Assembly (NCBI GenBank): GCA_017632345.1
Contig: JAGBRL010000059.1
Coordinates: 62,001-126,000, forward strand
Source of the DNA: Paludibacteraceae bacterium
GTDB taxonomy: Bacteria; Bacteroidota; Bacteroidia; Bacteroidales; Paludibacteraceae
DNA length: 64,000 nt
Reading direction: 5' to 3'
This document shows, piece by piece, positions 9,340 through 18,138 of the stretch. Numbering within the stretch: position 1 is the first letter of the stretch; every line of letters begins with the position of its first letter. The notes under the pieces were generated by a model, which was given only the letters and a program-made list of their open reading frames with translations, searched no databases and was not told the origin of the DNA. A program made the position numbers and the translations under genes.

Positions 9340-10061
9340 ATGATAGTGTAGTTGTAATTACAGTTAGTTTCAACTGTTTGCCTGTAATAGAACGGACTAT
9401 TTGTTCTGTGCTTTCTCAGCGATATTTAAACTTCAAATATTTTATGATAGACGGTGGCAGTACGGATGGAACAGTTGATGTGATAGAAAGGTATTCAGAC
9501 AAGTTGGCGTTTTGGATTAGTGAGCCTGATAAGGGTATTTATGACGCAATGAACAAAGGATTGTCTTTTGTCGAAGAAGGAAGTTGGGTTGTTTTTATGA
9601 ATGCTGGAGATGTTTTTGTTTCAGATGATATTTTGACCAAAATATTTGAAAATCGCTCCTATGTAAACAAAATTGTAATTTATGGAAATACTATATTACG
9701 ATATGAGGATAGATGCGAAAATTTTGAATGCAAAGATATTTCATTTATAAACAGGTCATTGCCGTTTTGTCATCAATCGTCTTTTGTGAGAAAATCAGAA
9801 GAGATTTTTTTTGATTTAAAGTATAAAATGGCAGCTGATTATGATTTGTTTTATCGTATTTATAATAAATATGGCAGTTGTGTTTTTTGCAGAAGCAGTG
9901 AGTTTATTGCCGAATATGAGATGGAAAATAGTACTTCGTTAAATAATCAAAAAAAGACAGCTGTTGAATATTTTAAGATAAGAAGTCGTAATTTTAGCTT
10001 AGATTTGATTTTTGATGTGGTTGTCTTTTATTTAAAAACATTAAAGAATAAATTGAAATGA
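9336..10061 (+). CDS. Family 2 glycosyltransferase (short, WcaA/PglI-like type)
   Basis: 241 aa, compact GT2 of the type found in colanic-acid and O-antigen loci: VVVITVSFNCLPVIERTI, then FKYFMIDGGSTDGTVDVI and KGIYDAMNKGLSF, with MNAGDVF in place of the usual DxD. CHQSSFVRK and AADYDLFYRIY are characteristic of this subgroup. The same subgroup appears again at 25672-26424, so the locus has two such enzymes. ATG at 9336 overlaps the previous stop. Donor sugar unknown. Confidence 0.86.
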   Translation: MNDSVVVITVSFNCLPVIERTICSVLSQRYLNFKYFMIDGGSTDGTVDVIERYSDKLAFWISEPDKGIYDAMNKGLSFVEEGSWVVFMNAGDVFVSDDILTKIFENRSYVNKIVIYGNTILRYEDRCENFECKDISFINRSLPFCHQSSFVRKSEEIFFDLKYKMAADYDLFYRIYNKYGSCVFCRSSEFIAEYEMENSTSLNNQKKTAVEYFKIRSRNFSLDLIFDVVVFYLKTLKNKLK

Positions 10062-10636
10062 TTCATGCTTTTACAATGTTACTCATATATGTGAGATGTA
10101 TGCTTTTTATACCTCACTATATTTTATTTTCTTTAAATAAGGTTAAGTATGAAGCTGATTTTAAAAAGTGGAAAAAAGAGCAATGTTTGGAAGATTCCTC
10201 AGATTTTGTGGCGTTTATAAAATTGTTTTTGACAGAGAATTCATATCGTTCTGTTTTTTATCATCGAATGGGGTTTGATTCTCGACTGATTAGTTGGTTG
10301 GCTTCAGGAGAATCTACTTTATATTTGTTTACGGATAGTGCAGACATAGGAGAGGGATTTTATATAAATCATGGTTTTGCAACTGTATTAAATGCGAAAA
10401 AAGTAGGTCGGAATTTTCAAGTTTGGCAGAATGTTACGATAGGAGTCGGGCATCAGTATCTTGATGATAGACCTGTCATAGGAGATAATGTTAGAATTTG
10501 TGCAGGTGCTATAGTTTGTGGAGATATTAACATAGGAGATAATGTAATTGTGGGAGCAGGAGCTGTAGTAATGAAGTCGGTTCCGGCTAATTGTGTTGTT
10601 GTTGGAAATCCTGCACGAATAATAAAGAATTTTTAA
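10058..10636 (+). CDS. Serine acetyltransferase-like left-handed beta-helix acyltransferase
   Basis: 192 aa. The C-terminal half is a hexapeptide-repeat beta-helix (VIGDNVRICAGAIVCGDI, IGDNVIVGAGAVV) ending in the standard VPANCVVVGNPARII cap. The part before it (INHGFATVLNAKKVGRNFQVWQNVTIG) resembles CysE-like sugar or serine O-acetyltransferases, whose catalytic His lies in that region; here the likely base is His in GFYINHGF. In this context it most likely acetylates a sugar of the glycan rather than making O-acetylserine. Start overlaps the preceding GT2 (ATGA). Confidence 0.82.
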   Translation: MIHAFTMLLIYVRCMLFIPHYILFSLNKVKYEADFKKWKKEQCLEDSSDFVAFIKLFLTENSYRSVFYHRMGFDSRLISWLASGESTLYLFTDSADIGEGFYINHGFATVLNAKKVGRNFQVWQNVTIGVGHQYLDDRPVIGDNVRICAGAIVCGDINIGDNVIVGAGAVVMKSVPANCVVVGNPARIIKNF

Positions 10637-10657
10637 GACATAATTAATTTTATAGAA

Positions 10658-11677
10658 ATGAAAAAACAAAGAATTGAATACATAGACTTGGCAAAAGGTA
10701 TATGTATTTTGTTGGTGGTGTGGATGCACGTATCAGAAAATGTTGTTTATATAACAGGACGTAGCATAGAAACTTCTTTAAATTCGTATTGTATCAGTTT
10801 CAGGATGCCGTTATATTTCTTTTTGTCAGGGTTGTTTTTTAAGGCGTACGGAGGAGGGTGGAACTTCGTGATAAAAAAGGTAAATAGGTTGCTAATTCCT
10901 TTTGTCACATTTTTTATTTTGTCATGGCTGATTTCTTGGGTGTTGTGTGAGTTTGGATTGTCCGGAGACAAAACGTTTAAGGGATTGTATTCATTGTTGG
11001 CGTTTTATACAGAAGAGCCGATGAGGGATGGTCCAATATGGTTCTTGCTTTGTCTTTTTGAGGTGAATTTGATGTATTATGCAATATATTTGCTGTGTAA
11101 AGAGAAGGTCGCGTTTATTGTTCCGTTGGTGCTGTTTATTGGTGCTGTTGGTTATTGCTTTTATTTTGAAAAGGTGTTGGATTTGCCGATGTATATTGAT
11201 AGAGCGATGTATTTTCTTCCGTTTTTTGTTGTCGGCGGTTTAGTCAGAAAGCATACAAATTTTATGTATTATGGGGAGAATGTTAGAAAGGATGTTTGGA
11301 TGCTTTTTTTGTGTGCAGTTGCGTTTGTTGCGTTGCACCCGCAAAGTGCTTTTCTGTTTTCTAAAACAAATATTTTCATATTTTATGTGTTGGGTGTTTT
11401 GGGAACGTTTGTTGTTTTGTTGTTGGCTAAGATTTTAAAGAAAATCCCGGTTATTTCGTATATTGGAAGATATTCAATTGTAATGTTGTGCTTGCATGCG
11501 TTTCCTTTGCCGTTTCTGTCTAAGATTTTAGGCAAGTATATATCTGATGGAGCGGTATTGGTATGGTCTGAGTTTTTGATTGTGACTTTAGGGATTGCGG
11601 CTTTGACTCCGCTTTGCATCAAATATTTCCCATACATATTTGCTCAGAAGGATTTGATAAAAATAAAGGAGCGTTGA
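10658..11677 (+). CDS. Membrane acyltransferase family 3 protein
   Basis: 339 aa polytopic membrane protein, acyltransferase-3 family. The first helix begins RIEYIDLAKGICILLVVWMH, close to the family's usual start with the histidine at the helix end. The next segment FRMPLYFFLSGLFFK is the second family signature. About ten membrane segments follow. Probable O-acetylation or other O-acylation of the exported glycan. It starts 21 nt after the acetyltransferase gene. Distinct in sequence from the acyltransferase at 7391-8404. Confidence 0.87.
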   Translation: MKKQRIEYIDLAKGICILLVVWMHVSENVVYITGRSIETSLNSYCISFRMPLYFFLSGLFFKAYGGGWNFVIKKVNRLLIPFVTFFILSWLISWVLCEFGLSGDKTFKGLYSLLAFYTEEPMRDGPIWFLLCLFEVNLMYYAIYLLCKEKVAFIVPLVLFIGAVGYCFYFEKVLDLPMYIDRAMYFLPFFVVGGLVRKHTNFMYYGENVRKDVWMLFLCAVAFVALHPQSAFLFSKTNIFIFYVLGVLGTFVVLLLAKILKKIPVISYIGRYSIVMLCLHAFPLPFLSKILGKYISDGAVLVWSEFLIVTLGIAALTPLCIKYFPYIFAQKDLIKIKER

Positions 11678-11692
11678 AATTAATAGTGCTTT

Positions 11693-13417
11693 ATGAAGAT
11701 ATTTTCAGTTTTGAAAAATAAGTGGTTGTATTTGGCTTTGGCCTTTCTGAGTGTGGTAAATTTGTTTTATATGCACAGATTTGTCTTGAATGAAGGCTCG
11801 TTAGAAATTTCATATTATACAAAGTTTGTGTTTATCGATAATTTCATATCCATATTGTTTGATGTGTCTATTCTGACATTGTTGGCTTATGTTTTGACTT
11901 TAGGACGAATGAAGCTAACATTAGTTGTGGTGTTTGTTCTGACTTGGTTGTGGAGTTTCGCAAATGTGATTTATGCACGCTTTTTTTCGCAGTATTTAAC
12001 CTTGAATGTTGTGTCTAATGCATCTAATTTGATGGATTCTTTTTTTGTCGATTACATTCCGCTGGCATTTGGAGCAAGTGATATGGTTTTGCTGTTTACT
12101 ATGATTGCATGTGTGATTTTGTTAAAAACAAATAAAAAGAACGAAGATAAACTGAGCTTCGGATTTTTGGTGTGTGCACCTTTCGTATTAGCGTTTCTGT
12201 ATTTGTCTCTTCATGGAATTCGTTATTTGTTAGTTCCTGCAACGCACTATAAAGACAGCTTTTTGGGGTATGTGGAAAGTAAAAACGGTTTTGGAAATTA
12301 TAATTTCGCTCCAAATGTATGGAATTTTGAACTAGGCTTTTTTAGGTGTCAGTTGCCATTGTATTTAGGGCGTCCGGAAGTTATAGATTTGACGGAGGAG
12401 GATAAGAGACAAATAGAAACATTTGTGAAATATATTGGAAAAACTTTAGACAAGCCAGTAGAAAGGAAGAATTTGATCTTTATTTTGGTTGAGTCTTATT
12501 GGGCGTCATCTTCTGGTTTGACTTTTTCAGGAGGACAAGAGGTGACTCCGTTCCTTAATTCGTTGAGGAGTGATTCTTCTGTATATTTTAATGAAAAGGT
12601 GAAGGCTAATATAGGGAATTGCATGTCTTTTGACGGACAATTTATTTATATGTCAGGTTTATTACCAATGCAAAGCGAATCAACATTGAGCTATTTGAAC
12701 GGTGTTGAACTTTGTGGATTAGGATCTTTGATGAAGTTATATGCAAATAAGGAGACGCGTATGGTCCTTCCTACTGCACCTTCTGTTTGGAATCAAACAG
12801 ATATGTGCCGTAAATATGGTATTGAAGAGTTGAAGTCTTCGCTAGATTTCAATTCGAAAAGTTTTTTGTGTGATGAAGAACTGTTTAAATTCGCGAAGCA
12901 GGAAGATGAGAAGGCGAAGTCGCCTTTTTTCTCTGTCGTGCTGACATTGACCATGCATTCTCCGTATGAAGTTGGTGCTCCGAAAGATTATGACTTTAGC
13001 TTTCCTGCAGGATACTCTAGCGGTTATTGTAATTATCTTAAAAGGTGCAAATATTTGGATGAGCAGATAGAATCGTATTTTAAGTATCTGAAGGAGTCTG
13101 GGTTGTATGATGAAAGTGTGATTGTGATAGCGTCTGATCACTTGCCATTGTATGATTGGACTGGAGACGAGAAGGCGTTTCCAGAATATATGCCTTTGTA
13201 CATCGTAAATTCAGGGTTGGATTTATCAAAGGCTTATGATGGAGAGATTAATCAGGTCGATGTGTATCCGACGATATTGGATATGTTTGGGATAGAAAGT
13301 GAGTGGAGAGGTATTGGCAAGAGTATTTTTAGTGATGATTATTCGAATGTTGTAAATGATTCGGCTTATATTGTGTCAGAAAAGATTATAAGAGGACGGT
13401 ATTTTAATAAAGATTGA
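11693..13417 (+). CDS. LTA synthase/MdoB-like phosphoglycerol transferase (sulfatase fold)
   Basis: 574 aa: about five membrane helices in the first ~215 residues, then a large extracytoplasmic domain of the alkaline phosphatase/sulfatase superfamily. Metal-site candidates are NLIFILVESYW (acidic ligand), the Asp-His of IVIASDHLPL, and His in TLTMHSPYE. The nucleophile region reads IGNCMSFDGQF, so the residue aligned with the family's catalytic Thr would be Ser. Characterised relatives move phosphoglycerol or phosphoethanolamine from phospholipid to glycans. Expected role: periplasmic phospho-substituent on the glycan. The donor group is inference. Its stop overlaps a possible TTG start of the next gene. 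Confidence 0.8.
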   Translation: MKIFSVLKNKWLYLALAFLSVVNLFYMHRFVLNEGSLEISYYTKFVFIDNFISILFDVSILTLLAYVLTLGRMKLTLVVVFVLTWLWSFANVIYARFFSQYLTLNVVSNASNLMDSFFVDYIPLAFGASDMVLLFTMIACVILLKTNKKNEDKLSFGFLVCAPFVLAFLYLSLHGIRYLLVPATHYKDSFLGYVESKNGFGNYNFAPNVWNFELGFFRCQLPLYLGRPEVIDLTEEDKRQIETFVKYIGKTLDKPVERKNLIFILVESYWASSSGLTFSGGQEVTPFLNSLRSDSSVYFNEKVKANIGNCMSFDGQFIYMSGLLPMQSESTLSYLNGVELCGLGSLMKLYANKETRMVLPTAPSVWNQTDMCRKYGIEELKSSLDFNSKSFLCDEELFKFAKQEDEKAKSPFFSVVLTLTMHSPYEVGAPKDYDFSFPAGYSSGYCNYLKRCKYLDEQIESYFKYLKESGLYDESVIVIASDHLPLYDWTGDEKAFPEYMPLYIVNSGLDLSKAYDGEINQVDVYPTILDMFGIESEWRGIGKSIFSDDYSNVVNDSAYIVSEKIIRGRYFNKD

Positions 13418-13422
13418 GGATT

Positions 13423-14367
13423 GTGAAATTTTCCATAATCATACCGATATACAATGTGTCGGGGTATCTTCGGCAGTGCCTTGAGTCTTTGAAGGCTCAA
13501 AGCTTTACAGACTTTGAGGTGCTGATGGTTGACGACGGCAGTTCTGACGCTTCTGCTGAAATTTGCGCGTTGTTTACACAAGACGACCGTTTCCGATTGT
13601 TCCGAAAGGCTAATGGTGGTGTCGGGTCTGCTCGGAATTTGGGCTTGGACAAGGCGAGAGGCGAGTGGGTCTGGTTTGTGGATGGTGATGACTGGCTTGA
13701 ACCGGACGCTTTGTTGTCTGTGGCTTGTTATACCTCTGATTGTTGTTTGATTGATGTAGGGTATTTTGAAAATCAGGCCGACAAAGAGGTTGGATTTATA
13801 GGAGAATCAGGCTGTTTTGACCTCGCAGATTATGCAGAGCGGAATTTCGCATTTACAGTGTGGAAGCAGATTTATAAAAGAGATGTGATCGCGTCTAATT
13901 TTTTGAGTTTTTCTGATGGCTTAAAGTATGGTGAGGATCAGGAGTTTATCATAAAGTACCAATGTGTTTGTGGAGGCAAGGCTCGTTGCGTGGGCGCTCC
14001 GCTCTATCATTATAGGCTTAGAGAAGGTTCGGCTATGATGTCTGGTAGATATTCTTCGATTGCGGATGACCATTTCAGCGTTGTGGAAAATTTAGCTGAT
14101 TATTGCAGCGAAACGACTTCTTTTTTTGATGGATGGTTCAAGGCTCGTGTTCAGAGATTGTTGAAGAGCGCATTTGTGGCACTGAAGAATGTTCCTTTAA
14201 ACAAAGAGTCGTTGGAACTATATTCGGAAAAAATAAAGGAGTTAGATTTGAAATATAAGGGTCGCGGATTAGATTGCTTTTCTTCAGTTGAGTTTATGTT
14301 GGCGAAATATTCGTTGTCAATATATTTTAAAGTGATGGATTTTTATATGTCGGTAAAACGTAGTTGA
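13423..14367 (+). CDS. Family 2 glycosyltransferase
   Basis: 315 aa from GTG at 13423 (KFSIIIPIYNVSGYLRQCL). An upstream TTG at 13414 is in frame and overlaps the previous stop, so it cannot be excluded; I prefer GTG because it gives the usual N-terminus of this subfamily. GT-A motifs are VLMVDDGSSDASAEIC and FVDGDDW (DxD), then KYGEDQEFIIKYQ near residue 175, a typical GT2 EDxxF-type motif. From here on codon choice looks less AT-rich than in 55-13400. Belongs with the GT2s at 14371, 19257, 21401 and 22383, which share this architecture. Confidence 0.85.
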   Translation: MKFSIIIPIYNVSGYLRQCLESLKAQSFTDFEVLMVDDGSSDASAEICALFTQDDRFRLFRKANGGVGSARNLGLDKARGEWVWFVDGDDWLEPDALLSVACYTSDCCLIDVGYFENQADKEVGFIGESGCFDLADYAERNFAFTVWKQIYKRDVIASNFLSFSDGLKYGEDQEFIIKYQCVCGGKARCVGAPLYHYRLREGSAMMSGRYSSIADDHFSVVENLADYCSETTSFFDGWFKARVQRLLKSAFVALKNVPLNKESLELYSEKIKELDLKYKGRGLDCFSSVEFMLAKYSLSIYFKVMDFYMSVKRS

Positions 14368-14370
14368 ATT

Positions 14371-15309
14371 ATGAAACTCTCAATAATAGTGCCAGTTTAT
14401 AATGTAGAACGTTGGATTGACAGATGTCTTGACTCATTGTTGAGTCAGGATGTGGAACGTTCGGAGTATGAGGTAGTTGTGGTGGATGACGAGACGCCGG
14501 ACAACTCGATGTCTATTGTTGAGAAGTATTGTGAAAATAATGAAAATATAAGGATCGTAACTCAGAAGAATAAAGGTCTTAGCGGAGCACGTAATGCAGG
14601 GCTTGAGGTGGCAAAAGGAGAGTATGTGTGGTTTGTTGATAGTGACGATTTTATAGAACCTAATGTGCTTAGCCGATTGCTGGAAACGGTTTATAATTTC
14701 AATCTGGATGTGCTTTGCTTTAATTTGAACATATACAAGGAGGAAGCTGGAAAAGAAAAATATCCGATAAGTTTTGAAACAGAAGAGGTGCTTGACGGAG
14801 TTGGCTTTATAGAGAAAGTTGATATGCCTCCTGCTGCGTGGGTCGCTTTGTATAGACGTGAATTTTTGGAGGCTAATAGTCTGTTCTTTAAGGAAGGCAT
14901 TCTGCATGAAGACCAGGAGTTTACTCCGCGTGCGTATTATCTTGCAAGCCGTATAAAGTTTGAAAATATATTTGTGTATAATTATTTTCAGAGAGAAGGC
15001 TCTATCATGAAGTCGAAAAGTGCGAAAAAGTGCCGGGATTTGTTGATTGTGGCAGATTCTTTGAATGATTTTGCAGAGGGAAGGTGTGCAGACAAAAAGT
15101 CTGTCGCATACTTAAAACTGAAAAATAAGGTGGCTTTTGCGCTGTCTCAGTCTTTAAAGAATTACGAAGGTCAGAGCGACGTTTGTTTGGACGACTATAA
15201 AGCTCGGGCTTATTATCCTGTCAAGATAAATTCGCAGATGTCAAGGAAAGATAAGGTCAAGTATATGTTGATGAATCTTTCATTAAAGTTGTATTTGAAG
15301 TTTGTGTGA
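14371..15309 (+). CDS. Family 2 glycosyltransferase
   Basis: 312 aa GT-A enzyme: KLSIIVPVYNVERWIDRCL, VVVDDETPDNSMSIV, GLSGARNAGL and the metal site FVDSDDF, then ILHEDQEFTPRAYY as the second acidic motif. Three nt separate it from the upstream GT2, so the two are co-translated or nearly so. Very similar in layout to its upstream neighbour, suggesting an old tandem duplication followed by divergence. Sugar specificity unknown. Confidence 0.87.
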   Translation: MKLSIIVPVYNVERWIDRCLDSLLSQDVERSEYEVVVVDDETPDNSMSIVEKYCENNENIRIVTQKNKGLSGARNAGLEVAKGEYVWFVDSDDFIEPNVLSRLLETVYNFNLDVLCFNLNIYKEEAGKEKYPISFETEEVLDGVGFIEKVDMPPAAWVALYRREFLEANSLFFKEGILHEDQEFTPRAYYLASRIKFENIFVYNYFQREGSIMKSKSAKKCRDLLIVADSLNDFAEGRCADKKSVAYLKLKNKVAFALSQSLKNYEGQSDVCLDDYKARAYYPVKINSQMSRKDKVKYMLMNLSLKLYLKFV

Positions 15310-15316
15310 TTGCATT

Positions 15317-15835
15317 ATGTTGAATACAAAAAAATTATATATAGCAAATAAGATAGTTTGGCTGTTGCCGATGTCATCATGTCATTCGTTAAAGGCGAAG
15401 TTGTATAGATGGGCAGGCGTGAAAATAGGAGAAAATGTGGAGATTTTCTCTGGTGTTCAAATTATAGGTAACGGAGAAGTTGAGATCGGAGATGGAGTCT
15501 TTCTTGGTCATGAGGCTATGATTATGGTGAATGAAGGAAGCAAGGTTGTGGTAGAGGATTCAGCTATGATTGGGACCCGTTCTGTTCTAGTTACGGGTTT
15601 CCATCCGGTAACGCCTGAAGGTGAACGTATAATCAGTAGAGAAGGAACATCGAGTGTAGTGAGAGTAGGAAAGGGAGCTTCGGTGTCAACTCAATGTTTG
15701 GTTTTGCCAGGTGTTTCTGTAGGTGAAATGAGCATAGTCGCATCCGGCGCAACGGTGGCAAAGGATGTTCCGCCATACGCTCTTGTGGGCGGCTGTCCGG
15801 CAAAATTCATAAGGGATTTGAGAGAACCAAGATGA
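15317..15835 (+). CDS. Left-handed beta-helix acyltransferase
   Basis: 172 aa hexapeptide-repeat protein: GVKIGENVEIFSGVQIIGNGEVEIG opens the helix (shown by the I/V-G-x-x pattern every six residues), GTRSVLVTGFHPV contains the probable catalytic His, and VPPYALVGGCPAKFI closes it. Acetylates a hydroxyl or amino group of a sugar in most relatives. I chose ATG at 15317; the open frame extends to a TTG at 15302, overlapping the previous gene, but the residues it adds are not typical. Its stop overlaps the next start as ATGA. Confidence 0.8.
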   Translation: MLNTKKLYIANKIVWLLPMSSCHSLKAKLYRWAGVKIGENVEIFSGVQIIGNGEVEIGDGVFLGHEAMIMVNEGSKVVVEDSAMIGTRSVLVTGFHPVTPEGERIISREGTSSVVRVGKGASVSTQCLVLPGVSVGEMSIVASGATVAKDVPPYALVGGCPAKFIRDLREPR

Positions 15836-17040
15836 TAAGAGCAGTTTGGGAGTACATAAAGGCGAACAAAAAGTTTCTTTTGTTGTCATTTATGATGATG
15901 TCGAGCGTTATTGTGCCTATTCCGCACGGACAGGAGATGTTTTATTTGACAATGCTTTACATATTTGTATTTTCCGTTCAGAACAAGGGCTTGTCAAGCG
16001 GAAAAGAGATGCCGTTCGTTTTGATGCTTGTCTTTATCCTTTTGAGTAGTTTTGTCAATATGATATTCGACATAAGATTGTTCTTGTTTATTTTTATCAT
16101 ATTGGGCGTTTCTCCTATTTTTTCTTCATACACCAATTTCAAGTTTAAGGAGCGTTTGCTAAAGATGCTTTTTTTCTTGATACCGGTTATATCAGTTGTT
16201 AATATTTATTGTCATCGTGCAGGTATAAATTATTTTCAGAGCCAGTTTGTGAATGAATTTGACTTTTCGGGCATAATGTCTCATCCAATGTGGTTGGGAG
16301 CGTTGGCTGGTATTTCTAATGTGGCTCTTTTCTATTTGATAATGAAGAATAAGGAGAAGTCTTGGCTTATTAAAGGAGGCTTGATTTTTCTTCTGTTGTG
16401 CTCTTTGTATGTGTCTGTTATTGCAGGTTCAAGAAGTGCGTTGGCTGTGTCTCTTGTGTCTATGGCATTTGTGCTGTATCTGCTTTCTGATGGATTAGGG
16501 TCAATCATGAAGGTTGCTATTATTGTTAGCGTGATAGCTTCTCTGACTTTGCCTACTTTTATGGAAGGCGCGACGAGAATGAAGATGAAGATGGAGAATC
16601 AGGATGCGGATTTGATGGAGGGTGGTTCGAGGTCGCATTTGTGGTCTATGAGGGTGAAGGAAATAGAAGAATCTCCCCTATTTGGTATCGGATTTGCGAC
16701 AGCTTATGTGTTTGGGCATAAAGTGACAGGGCGAATAGAGTCAGGAAGCGGCTGGCTTAGTGTTATTTCTCAAACTGGAATATTGACGTTTGTCGCTGTT
16801 GTGATGATTATGTGGAATTGCGTCCCGGGTCTGAAGTTGGTGAAGAGAGACAAACGGTTGGCTTTGTTTTACGGAGAGTTGTGTTATTTTACAATACATT
16901 CATTTGCAGAAGGTTATTTGTACACATCGGGGTATTATCCGTGTTTGTTGTTTTGGATGCTGGTCAGTTATCTGAACGAACTTCCTGTATATTTTGAGAG
17001 AAGTTTGGCTGAAAAGACACAATCATTGCCTCCTGCTTAG
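15832..17040 (+). CDS. O-antigen ligase/polymerase-like membrane protein (Wzy/WaaL family)
   Basis: 402 aa with about ten to twelve hydrophobic segments. The long extracytoplasmic loop and its flanks hold the family hallmarks: VIAGSRSALAVSLVS, then SHLWSMRVKEIEESPLFGIGF and SGSGWLSVISQTGIL. The fold covers both Wzy polymerases and WaaL ligases, and sequence alone does not separate them. Because chains exported by Wzm/Wzt need no Wzy, a ligase that attaches the glycan to lipid A-core is the simpler reading; a polymerase for a second glycan is the alternative. ATG at 15832 overlaps the previous stop. Confidence 0.82.
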   Translation: MIRAVWEYIKANKKFLLLSFMMMSSVIVPIPHGQEMFYLTMLYIFVFSVQNKGLSSGKEMPFVLMLVFILLSSFVNMIFDIRLFLFIFIILGVSPIFSSYTNFKFKERLLKMLFFLIPVISVVNIYCHRAGINYFQSQFVNEFDFSGIMSHPMWLGALAGISNVALFYLIMKNKEKSWLIKGGLIFLLLCSLYVSVIAGSRSALAVSLVSMAFVLYLLSDGLGSIMKVAIIVSVIASLTLPTFMEGATRMKMKMENQDADLMEGGSRSHLWSMRVKEIEESPLFGIGFATAYVFGHKVTGRIESGSGWLSVISQTGILTFVAVVMIMWNCVPGLKLVKRDKRLALFYGELCYFTIHSFAEGYLYTSGYYPCLLFWMLVSYLNELPVYFERSLAEKTQSLPPA

Positions 17041-17052
17041 AATTTTAACAGT

Positions 17053-18138
17053 ATGAAAATGACATTGATATTTTTTCAAAACTGCGTGAGTCCGCACCAG
17101 ATGCCCTACATCAAGGAGTTGCATAAGTTTGATGGAGTGGAAAAGGTTTTTTTATTTGTGCCGCGTGTAGATTATGACGAACGCAAAGATTTGGGGTGGT
17201 GCGCTAAGGAGTATCTTGATGCTGTTGGTGTTGAGGTTTGTGTGTCCCCGTCTGATGATGCGGTGCGAAAAGCTTTGGTTGGCAAAGGACGTGTCATTGC
17301 TGTTTTTAATGGGATTCGTGCCGACGTGGATGTGTTTAGATGGTTCAAGTTAAGTCTGGATTATAAAGTGGAGAGGGCTTTGTTTCAAGAGCCGCCGTTC
17401 ACGTTTAAATATCCGCTTTGGCTGCATAAGGTCAGATTCTTTTTTCAGGACAAAAAGTATGTGAAACATTTCAAATATGTGCTGGCTGTAGGCCCTGATT
17501 CGGCAAGTTATTTCCATGGCTGGAGCGAAGACTGGAAGATTGTTCCGTTTATGTATTGCACAGAGTTGGTTGGCGATGCGCAGGCTCAATATCAGCAAAG
17601 CTCAACGTTTAGGTTGTGTTTCGTTGGGTCTTTGACAAAGAGAAAGAATGTAGGTGTTTTGCTGAGGGCGTTGTCGTCGTTAAAAGATGAAAGCAGAATC
17701 CGGCTTGATGTTGTGGGGGACGGCGAATTAAGGAAGGTGCATGAGGCTTTTGTGAAGGAAAAAGGTATGACGGAAGCTGTATCTTTCAGAGGTGTTGTGC
17801 CTATGTCGGAAATTTCAGATATAGTGTCTCAATGCGATGTGCTTGTGCTGCCGTCGCTTCATGACGGCTGGGGCGCTGTGGTTAACGAGGCTTTGATGGT
17901 CGGGACGTATGTTGTTGTGAGCGACAAATGCGGCGTAAGGGCTTTGATTCAGGACAAACGTCTGGGACTGGTTTTTAAGTCGGACGATGAGCAAAGTTTG
18001 TGCGAGGCGTTGAGCCGCAGTTTGGTCTGGGCAAAAAAGGAGGATTTGAACTTTAGCAGGGCTTGGAGGCGTGAGTGGGCAGCACGTAATATATCAGGCA
18101 AGGCCGTGGCCAAGAGATTGTTAGATGCATTGTCATGA
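17053..18138 (+). CDS. Family 4 glycosyltransferase
   Basis: 361 aa GT-B enzyme. The second domain begins FRLCFVGSLTKRKNVGVLL, followed by DVVGDGEL and the donor-binding stretch LPSLHDGWGAVVNEAL. In that stretch the usual EGFG is replaced by DGWG, seen in a known GT4 subgroup. N-terminal half (FQNCVSPHQMPYIKEL) is typical of glycan-locus GT4s. Twelve nt after the ligase-like gene, and its stop overlaps the next GT4 (ATGA). Sugar donor unknown. Confidence 0.87.
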   Translation: MKMTLIFFQNCVSPHQMPYIKELHKFDGVEKVFLFVPRVDYDERKDLGWCAKEYLDAVGVEVCVSPSDDAVRKALVGKGRVIAVFNGIRADVDVFRWFKLSLDYKVERALFQEPPFTFKYPLWLHKVRFFFQDKKYVKHFKYVLAVGPDSASYFHGWSEDWKIVPFMYCTELVGDAQAQYQQSSTFRLCFVGSLTKRKNVGVLLRALSSLKDESRIRLDVVGDGELRKVHEAFVKEKGMTEAVSFRGVVPMSEISDIVSQCDVLVLPSLHDGWGAVVNEALMVGTYVVVSDKCGVRALIQDKRLGLVFKSDDEQSLCEALSRSLVWAKKEDLNFSRAWRREWAARNISGKAVAKRLLDALS

